Shown: one piece after another, positions 1 through 7,869 of the stretch
Layout: each line of letters starts with the position of its first letter
Position numbering within the stretch: position 1 is the stretch's first letter
Assembly (NCBI GenBank): GCA_003599885.1
Contig: QZKW01000020.1
Location: 1-34,489, forward strand
Length of the DNA: 34,489 bases
Origin: Desulfobacteraceae bacterium
GTDB lineage: Bacteria; Desulfobacterota; Desulfobacteria; Desulfobacterales; Desulfosalsimonadaceae
Direction: 5' to 3'
Notes under the pieces: generated by a model
What the model was told of the DNA's origin: nothing
Databases searched by the model: none
What the model saw: the letters and a program-made list of their open reading frames with translations, nothing else
Made by a program: the position numbers and the translations under genes

Positions 1-127
1 TATCGTTCAAGCAGACCTGTCAAATGAGATCACTGGCATCCTTCCCATTGCTCGTAGATGCGATCGATGCTTATTTCAAAGAACAAAAACCAAATTTATG
101 CTGGCTTGAGTAGGGGGAATTTTTTAA

Positions 128-313
128 TCCCTGAACGTGTACTCCGTAACGGCCGATCAAGGAGCGTTCGGCTTCGCCATTGGCGAATTCGGCATCGCCT
201 CCGGGCAGAGGGTGGCCATCCCCACAATGAACGAATGGGGAATGATCGTTCTGGCGCTCTTAATCGCTGGGATTTCCATAAGAATGATCAAAAAACGGGA
301 AGCGGAAATCTAA
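128..313 (+). pseudogene. C-terminal remnant of an IPTL-CTERM surface protein
   Basis: Frame 2 is open from just after a TAA at 125-127 to the TAA at 311-313. It ends in a textbook IPTL-CTERM tripartite tail: the motif IPTMNEWGM, a hydrophobic helix (IVLALLIAGISI) and a basic end (RMIKKRE). Such tails direct exported proteins to an exosortase-type (XrtH-like) transpeptidase in the inner membrane. There is no start codon or signal peptide, and TAA at 125 and TGA at 107 cut the frame off from any upstream body. Another frame (3-113) ends with an unrelated-looking 36-residue tail that I do not recognise, so an upstream gene may have been fused next to this remnant. A terminator follows. The tail type is clear; the interruption could also be a sequencing error. 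Confidence 0.7.
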
Positions 314-354
314 ACCACCGACAAAATCACCCCGATCAATCATATTGACAAAAA

Positions 355-386
355 AGGCAGGGCTTTTTCCGCCCCTGCCTTTTTTT
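355..386 (+). terminator. Rho-independent terminator
   Basis: AGGCAGGG pairs with CCCTGCCT across a 10-nt loop and is followed by a run of seven T residues. It lies 42 bp after the IPTL-CTERM tail, so it is probably the original terminator of that gene. Confidence 0.85.
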
Positions 387-685
387 ATTTTTCCACTTAA
401 ATTAAAATATGAGGAAGGCAGTGCTATGGGGTCATTATTCTTGACAAATTGTGACGACTTTTTTCATCAACGACAGAATGCTCTGGCATCACAGGGGTTT
501 TGGCGTATAATACGGTAACGCCATGTGGCCGGTCGACGAAGACGGAATAGAGAAGCCGCCCCGATAAATGATCCAGGTGTGGTTGTCATCCGGAATTCGA
601 TGGGCACCATACCGATTCCCAAAATTGATTTAAAGGAATTTAAAGCAGACAGACAGGAAATCTTAAAAAAAACCCTCAGAAAAAT
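387..685. other. Intergenic stretch without a convincing gene
   Basis: No frame here reads like protein. An open frame from 525 runs antisense into the YkgJ gene and has no recognisable motif. A TATAAT-like hexamer lies near 504, inside a small GGCGT/ACGCC dyad, and TTGACA lies near 442. Neither has a well-spaced partner or a clear target gene. Confidence 0.5.
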
Positions 686-1471
686 TCACCGTTTGACTTT
701 GACTTCCGGTGTTTTGACACCAAACAAAAACATCTTGATCCAGGCCATCCCCAGCTTAAACACGGCCACATCATCTGATTTGATCCGCATGCGCAGCCCC
801 GCCTCGATTTTATAGCGCTGCAAAAAACTGCTGGTTAAGACAAACTCCCGAAACGCATCCACATTGTACGCCGCCATAAACGCCATCCGCCCTTTCTGGC
901 TTTCCGGCCCTTGCCCGCCAAACGGGTTTGCCTGAAACAGCCGCATCACATTCGCCCAGGCTGCGGTCATCTGGTTATAAAACGCCGCTTCCTGGTCCGC
1001 CTCCCAGGTTTTCAGGGTCCAGACCGTGTCTTCGTGCTGTCCCTCGCAAAACTCCGGGGGCCGGAAAAAATGCACCAATCGCGTGGCGTTTTTTCCCGCA
1101 TCCACATACAGACCATGCTCCACGGGAAAGGCCCGGCAGGTATGGGGCCGGTCAGGGTATACCCGGCAGCCGCCGTCCGTTAAGAAAGGACAGGTCTTTT
1201 CCGGGTTGTCCGCCATGCGGAGCAGGACATCCGGGAAATGATGACCGGGCCGCAGGACAATATCCGTATAATTGTCTATGAATGCATCTGATGGGATATT
1301 TAAACTCTGCTTTAACCGAATGATATCATAGGGGTTCAGATAAAAATTCAGGTTGCGGCAGCACTTGTTGAAACAGCTGACCGCCGGATGGCACCGGAAC
1401 GTAAATGTGTCGGTATCCTTGATCATCCGTCCCCGGATGCCAGACAGATTGTCGGTTTCAACTAGTTTCAT
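686..1471 (-). CDS. YkgJ-family cysteine cluster protein (first of a pair)
   Basis: A 261-residue protein of the YkgJ (UPF0153, putative zinc- or iron-chelating) family. The visible metal ligands are Cys27, Cys33, Cys37 and Cys38 at the N-terminus, then Cys94, Cys102 and Cys112 in the motif CPFL...GCRVYPDRPHTCRAFP. That is the family pattern CxxxCC plus CPFL/CxxYxxRPxxCR. No signal peptide or membrane segment is seen, so it is probably cytoplasmic. Its ATG overlaps the TGA of the preceding gene in an ATGA, so translation is probably coupled. It is the last gene of the dgt-ykgJ-ykgJ run. The biochemical role of the family is unsettled; metal binding is known only by inference from the conserved cysteines. 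Confidence 0.85.
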   Translation of the reverse strand: MKLVETDNLSGIRGRMIKDTDTFTFRCHPAVSCFNKCCRNLNFYLNPYDIIRLKQSLNIPSDAFIDNYTDIVLRPGHHFPDVLLRMADNPEKTCPFLTDGGCRVYPDRPHTCRAFPVEHGLYVDAGKNATRLVHFFRPPEFCEGQHEDTVWTLKTWEADQEAAFYNQMTAAWANVMRLFQANPFGGQGPESQKGRMAFMAAYNVDAFREFVLTSSFLQRYKIEAGLRMRIKSDDVAVFKLGMAWIKMFLFGVKTPEVKVKR

Positions 1472-2070
1472 GATAATCCTTCCTGATCTGCCGTCAGCAT
1501 CTGCGCCACCGTCATCTTTAGTTTTTCCCGGATGCCGGTTTTTTCCCGGATCCGCCTTTCCAAAACCGCCATTTCCCGGTAAAACGGGGTGCGATACAGC
1601 ACAATGCCACTCGTGGCATCACACTGAGTTTCAAATGCCGCGCATCCCTGCCCCGAAATGATTTTTCCGGAAGGATGCCGGAACTCATGGGCGATACCGT
1701 GCAGCCGGCAGATCATGGGGCGGAAATCATAAAGCACACACAGGCCACCGTTATTTAACGGACACATCACCCGGGAGATTTCGCCTGACGTCACCGCAGA
1801 ATCCACCATCCGATTGACCCGAACCGCCTGCCGCACGATCTGGTCCTGCAATTCACGGTCAAGACCATAAAAGCCCTTCATCAGATACAAATATTCCAGG
1901 AGGGTGTGATGAAAAAACCGGGTCAGGCAGCAGTTGTCAGCGCATCCTGAACAGTGAAACCCATGCGCATCCGCTGCCCGGTTATAGGCTGCGTCCATTT
2001 GGCCATAGACTGACTGGACTTCCGTCAGCTCATCCTTGCAGTCTTCTAACAAATCAGGAAATGGAAACAA
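1468..2070 (-). CDS. YkgJ-family cysteine cluster protein (second of a pair)
   Basis: A 200-residue paralogue of the following gene. Ligands are Cys40, Cys43, Cys47 and Cys48 (CSGCADNCC), then Cys103, Cys111 and Cys121 (MCPLNNGGLCVLYDFRPMIC). The start is TTG at 2070: an AAGGAG Shine-Dalgarno sits 7 nt upstream and no in-frame ATG lies nearby. It begins 24 bp after the end of dgt and overlaps the next YkgJ gene by 4 bp. Sequence outside the cysteine core differs strongly between the two copies, so this is either an old duplication or two specialised family members. Function unknown beyond probable metal binding. Confidence 0.85.
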   Translation of the reverse strand: MFPFPDLLEDCKDELTEVQSVYGQMDAAYNRAADAHGFHCSGCADNCCLTRFFHHTLLEYLYLMKGFYGLDRELQDQIVRQAVRVNRMVDSAVTSGEISRVMCPLNNGGLCVLYDFRPMICRLHGIAHEFRHPSGKIISGQGCAAFETQCDATSGIVLYRTPFYREMAVLERRIREKTGIREKLKMTVAQMLTADQEGLS

Positions 2071-2094
2071 AAAAAGACTCCTTCAGATGGGCGC

Positions 2095-3243
2095 TTAGAC
2101 CAGAGAGGCGGGCACAAACAATTCGTGATACAAATTCAAGATGTAACGATCCGTGATGCTGGCGATAAAGTCGCAGATGACCCGTTCAATGGGGGTTTCG
2201 GGCGAGTAAATCACATCTATTTCCATACTTTTCAATCGCTTGCTCAAATCTTTGGGATGATTCAGAAAATAGGAATAGATTTCAGTGATCATTTTTTTGG
2301 CTTTAACGAATTCATCATGAACCCGTTTCGACCGGTAGACGTTTTCATACAGGAACTCTCGCAAATTCGTCATGGCTTCAAACACCGGTTCGCTCAATTG
2401 AAGGTCCATGGAATGGCCGGTTGCCGAGCTTGAAAAAACCAGGTCCCGGATCATCGTGGTGGCCCGCTGGGAATGGGTGTCCCCCAAAATCTCGGAACAG
2501 GATTTGGGAATCTGGCTCCGGGTGATGACGCCGCTGCGGATGGCGTCATCCAGATCATGATTCAGATAAGCGATAATATCAGCGATGCGGACGATCCGGC
2601 CTTCAATGGTGCAGGCCTTTTCTTTGGCGTCTGTGGGCAGAATCGGCCCGAACCCTTTGGAATGCTTGATGATGCCGTCACGCACCTCATAGGTCAGATT
2701 CAGACCTTTTCCGTTTCGCTCCAGAATGTCCACCACCCGCAAACTCTGGATATTGTGGGAAAAATCCGGGGAAAAAATTTCCTTGAGCGCTGTCTCGCCG
2801 CTATGGCCGAAAGGGGTATGCCCCAGATCATGGCCCAGGGCAATGGCTTCGGCCAGGTCCTCATTCAGCCGCATGGCCCGGCTGATGGTCCGGGCCACTT
2901 CCGCCACTTCCAGGGTATGGGTCAGGCGGGTGCGGTAATGATCTCCCAAAGGCGAAAGAAACACCTGGGTTTTATGCTTTAACCGCCGGAACGAATTGGA
3001 ATAGACGATTCTGTCCCGGTCCTGTTGATACACGGTTCGAATGGGACAGGGCTCTTCTGTGACCGCCCGGCCCTTGGAATTGGCGGACAGCATTCCGCAG
3101 GGGGCGATAAACGAGGCTTCCCGCTGCTCAAAATCCTCCCTGATGGATGCTTTGACCGATGCCTTGACAGCCGCTTTCTGTCCGGCTGAATCGGAATCCG
3201 GATTGATATTTTTGTTCTGGTACATATTTATTGACGATCTCAT
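2095..3243 (-). CDS. dgt: Deoxyguanosinetriphosphate triphosphohydrolase-like HD protein
   Basis: Hydrolyses dNTPs (classically dGTP) to deoxynucleoside and tripolyphosphate, acting in cytoplasmic nucleotide-pool control. HD-domain metal ligands are visible: His109 (RLTHTLEV), His138-Asp139 (GHDLGHTPFGH) and Asp222 (RIADIIAYLNHD). The signature SNSFRRLKHKTQV at 82-94 is typical of the dGTPase/dNTPase family. The length of 382 aa matches the shorter type-2 dGTPase-like proteins, not the roughly 500-aa E. coli Dgt, so substrate preference is open. The first 40 residues are low in complexity (alternating KAS/KAA) and the start is uncertain; a later ATG at codon 7 has no better ribosome site. It heads the run with the two YkgJ genes. 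Confidence 0.9.
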   Translation of the reverse strand: MRSSINMYQNKNINPDSDSAGQKAAVKASVKASIREDFEQREASFIAPCGMLSANSKGRAVTEEPCPIRTVYQQDRDRIVYSNSFRRLKHKTQVFLSPLGDHYRTRLTHTLEVAEVARTISRAMRLNEDLAEAIALGHDLGHTPFGHSGETALKEIFSPDFSHNIQSLRVVDILERNGKGLNLTYEVRDGIIKHSKGFGPILPTDAKEKACTIEGRIVRIADIIAYLNHDLDDAIRSGVITRSQIPKSCSEILGDTHSQRATTMIRDLVFSSSATGHSMDLQLSEPVFEAMTNLREFLYENVYRSKRVHDEFVKAKKMITEIYSYFLNHPKDLSKRLKSMEIDVIYSPETPIERVICDFIASITDRYILNLYHELFVPASLV

Positions 3244-3323
3244 CCTGGTAAAAAGGTATTTTTATCGGGTTATTGACAAAAATATATCCACAGGTATCTG
3301 AAAATGTAAAGCATAAACTCCTG

Positions 3324-3418
3324 GTAACTAACTCAGGGAATCAGAATTCAGGAGTCAGGATCCAGTTTCTCTCATTCTGGCTCCTGAATTCTGACTTCTG
3401 ATTACCTGACTATTTACA
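3324..3418. repeat. Long imperfect inverted repeat of the TTCAGGAGTCAG family
   Basis: The left arm (about 3324-3365) and right arm (about 3378-3418) are near reverse complements, built on the shared core AATTCAGGAG(T/C)CAG. They differ mainly by one extra TCAGAAG-like unit in the right arm. It fills the gap between dus and dgt, so on the minus-strand transcript it would fold into a long hairpin. The same core recurs at 24087-24113 and 24293-24333. No transposase is linked to it; it behaves like a small dispersed intergenic repeat. Confidence 0.75.
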
Positions 3419-3429
3419 ACTCCTGCGGA

Positions 3430-4476
3430 TTACCGGAACAGGTTCAGGTTGGGCCGGGAAGTCGGTTCCGGGGACGCGTCAAAAAACGCATGGATCACAT
3501 CGGCCATTTCCGGAAAATTCTGGGCGCGGAACATCCGGGTGAAAAAAGCGTGACCGAACTGAAACAGGGCCGCCGAATATAGGGCCAGTTTTTTAAATTT
3601 CCGGATGTCGGTGGGCGGCGAAAAATGGCTGGCCAGAAGCTCCATCATCTGCAGGAGACTCTCTCTGTATATATTGGAGTCAGGCTGCAACGCGCCGGTC
3701 CATTGGGCAAACACCCAGGGCTTGGCAACAGCGATCCGGCCCAGGGCGATCCCGTCGCAGCCCGTGGTTTCAAACATTTTTTCGCAATCATCCAATGTAA
3801 AGACTTCCCCATTGCCAAAAACCGGAATGGAGACCGCCTGCTTTATCATCCTTATATATTCCCACTTCGGGGGCCGGGAACGACGGTCCGGGGCCACCCG
3901 GGGATGAAACGTGAGGGCGTCCGCACCCGCGTCTTCAAAACGCCGGGCCAGGTCTGCGGCAGGCGCAACCGCATCCTCCCACCCGGTGCGGAATTTCACC
4001 GTAACGGGAATTGCAACTGCCTGCCGGATGTCACGGACAATCTGAACCGCCAGATCCGGAGTTCTGAGCAGGGCGGCCCCGCAATTTTTCTTGCAGATGG
4101 GGGCCACGGAACACCCGAAATTAAGGTCCACACCGAAAAACCCCTCGGCTTCCACCCGCCGGGCCGCATGAACCATGATGTCAGGGTCAGATCCTAAAAT
4201 CTGGCAGTTCAGCAGGGACGCCTCCGCGTCCCGCCACCGGAACACGGTGGATACATGGCGGTTTTCAATGGGCAGGGCTTTTGCGCTGCACATTTCCGTG
4301 GCCAGTAGTCCGCACCCGCCATACCGGTCCACCAGCTCCCGAAAGGCCACATGGGTCAAACCGCTCATGGGGGCCAGAATCAAACGGGTGGGAATTTCAC
4401 GGTTGCCGATGGCCAGCGGCGTATTGATGAATGTCCGGATGTCCGTTTTACTATAAGGTTTAATTTGAGATGTCAT
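3430..4476 (-). CDS. tRNA-dihydrouridine synthase family protein
   Basis: FMN-dependent TIM-barrel enzyme that reduces specific uridines in the tRNA D-loop to dihydrouridine, using NADPH. Family landmarks: LAPMSGLTHVAFREL near residue 36, the active-site region DLNFGCSVAPICKKNCGAAL, VTVKFRTGW, TFHPR and the phosphate-binding IPVFGNGEVF...GCDGIALGRIAVAKPW. The length of 348 aa is normal for DusB-like members. The usual CP after the glycine in the DINMGCP motif is CS here, and the catalytic cysteine could be either downstream Cys in CKKNCG. Which Dus class it is cannot be settled by eye. The ATG at 4476 is the only sensible start but has no Shine-Dalgarno; a promoter ending 6 nt upstream suggests a leaderless transcript. 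Confidence 0.9.
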   Translation of the reverse strand: MTSQIKPYSKTDIRTFINTPLAIGNREIPTRLILAPMSGLTHVAFRELVDRYGGCGLLATEMCSAKALPIENRHVSTVFRWRDAEASLLNCQILGSDPDIMVHAARRVEAEGFFGVDLNFGCSVAPICKKNCGAALLRTPDLAVQIVRDIRQAVAIPVTVKFRTGWEDAVAPAADLARRFEDAGADALTFHPRVAPDRRSRPPKWEYIRMIKQAVSIPVFGNGEVFTLDDCEKMFETTGCDGIALGRIAVAKPWVFAQWTGALQPDSNIYRESLLQMMELLASHFSPPTDIRKFKKLALYSAALFQFGHAFFTRMFRAQNFPEMADVIHAFFDASPEPTSRPNLNLFR

Positions 4477-4482
4477 GAGGGG

Positions 4483-4511
4483 CTTATATGTGATTTTTTA
4501 TACAATCGCAA
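4483..4511 (-). promoter_or_regulatory. Sigma70-type promoter of dus, predicted leaderless
   Basis: Reading the minus strand: TTGCGA, a 17-nt spacer, TATAAG, then only six bases (CCCCTC) before the dus ATG. The expected +1 falls on or next to the A of the ATG, and no ribosome-binding site is present. This is a sequence prediction only. Confidence 0.5.
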
Positions 4512-4657
4512 GCCCCAGACTGACGGATGGCTGCCGAGCGGGTGAGGAATATTTTCCTCCTTTATTTTCTCATTTAATAATGATATTTAAATCAGCTTAA
4601 AATATAACCATTTGCTTTCAATTAAAATAAAATGATTTCATTCCGCAGGGAGGTCCA

Positions 4658-5479
4658 ATGAGCGATTATCAATTTTACGTGGTTGACAAAAAGCCGCCCA
4701 TCGCCTGGGTGTATTTAAACCGCCCGGAGAAAAAAAATGCCATGAACCCGCCGGCATGGACGGAAACCATCCCGATTTTTGAAGACCTGGACCGGGACCC
4801 GGATATCCGTGCCGTTGTTGTCAGCGGCAAAGGCTCCTGTTTCACCGTAGGCATTGATCTGGTTGAAATGATTGGGACGCTTCCGGAATTAATGGAAAAA
4901 GAGCAGAAAGGCGGGGTGAAATGGCGGCTGATCAAAAAAATCAAGGCTCTTCAGGACACCATGAGTTGCATGGAATGGTGCCGGAAGCCCGTCATCGCGG
5001 CCATTCACGGGTATTGTATCGGCGCGGGGCTGGACATGGCTACTGCCTGTGATATCCGCATCTGCACGGCGGACACGGAATTCTCCCTCAAGGAGGCGGC
5101 AGTGGGAATTGTGGCGGACGTGGGCGTTCTGCAGCGGATCCATCGCATTGTGGGCCAGGGCATCGCCAGGGAACTGGCGTATACGGCACGGCATTTTGAC
5201 GCCCGCCGCGCCAGAGAAATCCTGCTGGTAAACGAGGTGTTTGACGACCATGCGGCCCTGATGAACGGGGCCCAGGATCTGGCCATGCGCATTGCGGAAA
5301 ATTCACCGCTGGCGGTTCAGGCCTCCAAAAAAGTGTTCAATCACGGCATCGGCAAATCCGTTGATGACAGCCTGGAATTTGTGGCATCGGTCAGCGCCAA
5401 TATCATCCCATCCGACGACCTGACCGAAGCATTCACGGCCTTTCTTGAAAAACGCAAACCCAATTTCACCGGGGAGTAA
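4658..5479 (+). CDS. Crotonase-family protein resembling dienoyl-CoA isomerase
   Basis: A 273-residue crotonase-fold acyl-CoA enzyme. Oxyanion-hole segments are GKGSCFTVGIDL (57-68) and AIHGYCIGAGLD (115-126). The active site reads KEAAVGIVADVGVLQR (145-160). Glu146 and Asp154, eight residues apart, match the paired acids of mammalian ECH1, the delta3,5-delta2,4-dienoyl-CoA isomerase. The C-terminal segment (FVASVSANIIPSDDLTEAF) also fits that subfamily. It would move double bonds in polyunsaturated or ring-derived dienoyl-CoA intermediates. A strong GGGAGG site precedes the ATG. It is upstream of rimO with the stop only a few bases before the likely rimO start, so the two are co-transcribed. 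Substrate is inferred, not shown. Confidence 0.85.
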   Translation: MSDYQFYVVDKKPPIAWVYLNRPEKKNAMNPPAWTETIPIFEDLDRDPDIRAVVVSGKGSCFTVGIDLVEMIGTLPELMEKEQKGGVKWRLIKKIKALQDTMSCMEWCRKPVIAAIHGYCIGAGLDMATACDIRICTADTEFSLKEAAVGIVADVGVLQRIHRIVGQGIARELAYTARHFDARRAREILLVNEVFDDHAALMNGAQDLAMRIAENSPLAVQASKKVFNHGIGKSVDDSLEFVASVSANIIPSDDLTEAFTAFLEKRKPNFTGE

Positions 5480-5484
5480 CCGTC

Positions 5485-6855
5485 ATCAGCCATTCATTAC
5501 CGGTTCATCCGGCATCAAACACTATTGGCCCTGTTTACCTCAGTTCCCTTGGCTGCGCCCGGAACCTTGTGGACAGCGAAGTCATGCTCGGCGCTCTGGC
5601 CGATCAGGGACTTGAAATGACGGACGACCCGTCCCTGGCGGAGGTCATCATTGTCAACACCTGCGGATTTATCGAATCCGCGGCCCAGGAATCCATTGAC
5701 GAAATCCTGACACTGGCGGAATTTAAAAAATCCGGCTCCTGCCGTCGGATCATCGTCACGGGCTGCCTGCCGGAGCGTTACCGGGAAGCCATCGCCGACT
5801 CCCTTCCGGAAGTGGACATGTTTCTGGGAACCGGGGCCTACCATCAGATCACGGAAGCGCTGCGCCGAACCGATTTTGGTGCCCCGTGCCTGCTGCCTGC
5901 GCCTTACGCTCTGCCGCTTCAGGATTGCCAGACCGGAAGGACGCTGACCACCGCATCCTTTGCGTACCTGAAAGTCAGCGAAGGGTGCGACCGGCACTGC
6001 ACCTATTGCGTGATCCCCCGATTGCGGGGAAAACTCCGGAGCCGGACGCCTGAGGATGCCGTCCTGGAAGCCCGGCGGCTGATATCCCAGGGGATGAACG
6101 AGATCATCATTATCGGTCAGGACACCGGGGCCTATGGCAGCGACCTGCGCCCCCCGGCGTCTCTCAGCCGACTGCTTTCGGACGTTGCAGGCATATCCAA
6201 AGATGTCTGGGTCCGGTTTTTATACGGATCGCCGGACACCACCGATGACGCCCTGATCCAAACGGTGGCGGCCCATGACAATATCTGCGCCTATTTTGAC
6301 ATCCCGATGCAGCACGCCGCAAAATCGGTTTTAAAACGCATGGGCCGGAATTATGACTCAGCGGATTTGCTCCGCCTGATAGACCGCATTCGGCAGGTGA
6401 TTCCGGATGCCGCGATCAGGACCACAATGCTGGTGGGGTTCCCGGGGGAAACGGATCAGGATTTCAAAGAATTGCTGAAATTTGCGGAAACCGTCCGGTT
6501 TGACCATCTGGGCGCGTTCATTTATTCGGATGCCGATGATCTGCCGTCCCACCGGCTTGCCAGCCATGTGCCGAAAAAAATCGCCAAAGAGCGGCACCAT
6601 GCCCTGATGACAGCCCAGAGCCGGTGGTCGGAGATGAACAATCAGAAATATGTTGGCCAAACGATCCGGGTGCTGGTGGAAGAAGAGATGGAGGACGGCC
6701 TTTATGCCGGCCGGGCCTGGTTTCAGGCCCCGGAAGTGGACGGGATTATTTACATCGACGCGCCGGTCGACAAAAACGCCGACAGAGTGGGGAATTTTTT
6801 AAATGTCCGCATCACGGATGCGCTGGAATATGACCTCAGGGGGGAAGCGGTATGA
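5485..6855 (+). CDS. rimO: Ribosomal protein S12 methylthiotransferase RimO
   Basis: Radical-SAM enzyme that adds a methylthio group to Asp88 of ribosomal protein S12. UPF0004 cysteines lie in SLGCARN, NTCGF and TGCLPERY; the radical-SAM triad is CDRHCTYC; a TRAM-like C-terminus ends the protein. The conserved YLSSLGCARNLVDSE segment, with the first cluster cysteine encoded at 5554-5556, lies upstream of the first conventional start (GTG at 5569). The frame back to a TGA at 5446 contains no ATG, GTG, TTG or CTG. I therefore place the start at ATC 5485: GGGGAG at 5471-5476 is 8 nt upstream and gives 456 aa, normal for RimO. ATT at 5524 is an alternative without a ribosome site. Function is certain; the start is not. 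Confidence 0.9.
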   Translation: MSHSLPVHPASNTIGPVYLSSLGCARNLVDSEVMLGALADQGLEMTDDPSLAEVIIVNTCGFIESAAQESIDEILTLAEFKKSGSCRRIIVTGCLPERYREAIADSLPEVDMFLGTGAYHQITEALRRTDFGAPCLLPAPYALPLQDCQTGRTLTTASFAYLKVSEGCDRHCTYCVIPRLRGKLRSRTPEDAVLEARRLISQGMNEIIIIGQDTGAYGSDLRPPASLSRLLSDVAGISKDVWVRFLYGSPDTTDDALIQTVAAHDNICAYFDIPMQHAAKSVLKRMGRNYDSADLLRLIDRIRQVIPDAAIRTTMLVGFPGETDQDFKELLKFAETVRFDHLGAFIYSDADDLPSHRLASHVPKKIAKERHHALMTAQSRWSEMNNQKYVGQTIRVLVEEEMEDGLYAGRAWFQAPEVDGIIYIDAPVDKNADRVGNFLNVRITDALEYDLRGEAV

Positions 6856-7832
6856 GCGGGTTAAAGCAGCAGCTAATGTTGCGGGTGGAAAACGATTTAA
6901 ACGACATTGAAGCGGCGTTGCAGCAGAACCTGAATCCCCACGTTGAGCTCGTCCGGGAGGTGGCCGGGCATCTGATTTTCAGCGGCGGCAAACGCATCCG
7001 GCCGCTGCTGAATATGCTCTGCGCCCGATTATGCGGTTATACCGACGAATTTATTAAAAAATTTTCAACCATTATTGAATTTTTGCATACCGCGACCCTG
7101 CTGCATGACGATGTGGTGGACGAGGCGGATCTGCGCCGGGGAAAACCCGTGGCCCACAGCATCTGGGGCGCGCCGGTCACTGTGCTGACGGGGGATTTTC
7201 TCCTGGCCCGGGCCCTCAACATTGCTGCGGAAACCGGAAACCCCAAAATCATCCGGATCATATCTGAAATCACCGAAAACATGTGTCAGGGAGAGATCCT
7301 GCAACTGATCAAAAAAGGAGATGTAAATCTCTCCGAAGCCGATTACATGGATGTGATCCGCCGCAAAACCGGATTTCTGATCCAGGGGGCCTGCCAGACC
7401 GGAGCGATCCTGGCAGGCGCTCCGGAGGAAACCGAAAACCGGCTGGCGCAATATGGCTACCATATCGGCATGGTGTTTCAGATCGCCGATGACCTGCTGG
7501 ATTACACGGCCGACACCCAGACCTTAGGCAAAACCATCGGCGCGGATTTAAAGGAAGGCAAACTGACCCTGCCGGTGATTCATACCCTTGAAAAATCAGC
7601 GGCTCAGGATCGGGAATGGCTGGAGCACCTGATTACCGGCAAAAAATTTTCTGAAACCGAATTTGATACATTGATCGGACTCATGCACAACACCGGCGCT
7701 ATCAGGTATTGCCAGACCATTGCCGAAACTCATGTCCGGGAGGCCAAGCAGATCATCGGATCGTTTGCGCCGTGCCCGACTACTGAAACCCTGATCATGA
7801 TCGCGGATTATACTTTAAACCGAAAGGCCTAA
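6852..7832 (+). CDS. ispB: Polyprenyl diphosphate synthase (octaprenyl type)
   Basis: Trans-type isoprenyl diphosphate synthase of 326 aa that condenses isopentenyl diphosphate onto an allylic primer to make the menaquinone or ubiquinone side chain. First Asp-rich motif: LLHDDVVDEADLRRG, Asp86/Asp87/Asp90. Second: FQIADDLLDYTAD, Asp213/Asp214/Asp217. GGKRIRPLL (45-53) is the IPP-binding segment. Residues just before the first Asp motif (FLHTATLLHDD) have small or medium side chains, consistent with a long-chain product, but chain length cannot be read reliably. The ATG overlaps the rimO TGA (ATGA), so translation is coupled. Probably membrane-associated and used for quinone synthesis. Confidence 0.9.
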   Translation: MSGLKQQLMLRVENDLNDIEAALQQNLNPHVELVREVAGHLIFSGGKRIRPLLNMLCARLCGYTDEFIKKFSTIIEFLHTATLLHDDVVDEADLRRGKPVAHSIWGAPVTVLTGDFLLARALNIAAETGNPKIIRIISEITENMCQGEILQLIKKGDVNLSEADYMDVIRRKTGFLIQGACQTGAILAGAPEETENRLAQYGYHIGMVFQIADDLLDYTADTQTLGKTIGADLKEGKLTLPVIHTLEKSAAQDREWLEHLITGKKFSETEFDTLIGLMHNTGAIRYCQTIAETHVREAKQIIGSFAPCPTTETLIMIADYTLNRKA

Positions 7833-7869
7833 CATCCGGCCGGAAACCCTGTCATATTGGAGAAGATCC

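Noticed and set aside
525-815. 96-codon plus-strand open frame
   Set aside because: It runs antisense into the YkgJ gene, lacks any motif, and its only start is a GTG without a ribosome site.
3300-3420. CRISPR-like array
   Set aside because: The repeats are one palindromic pair, not evenly spaced direct repeats with unique spacers.
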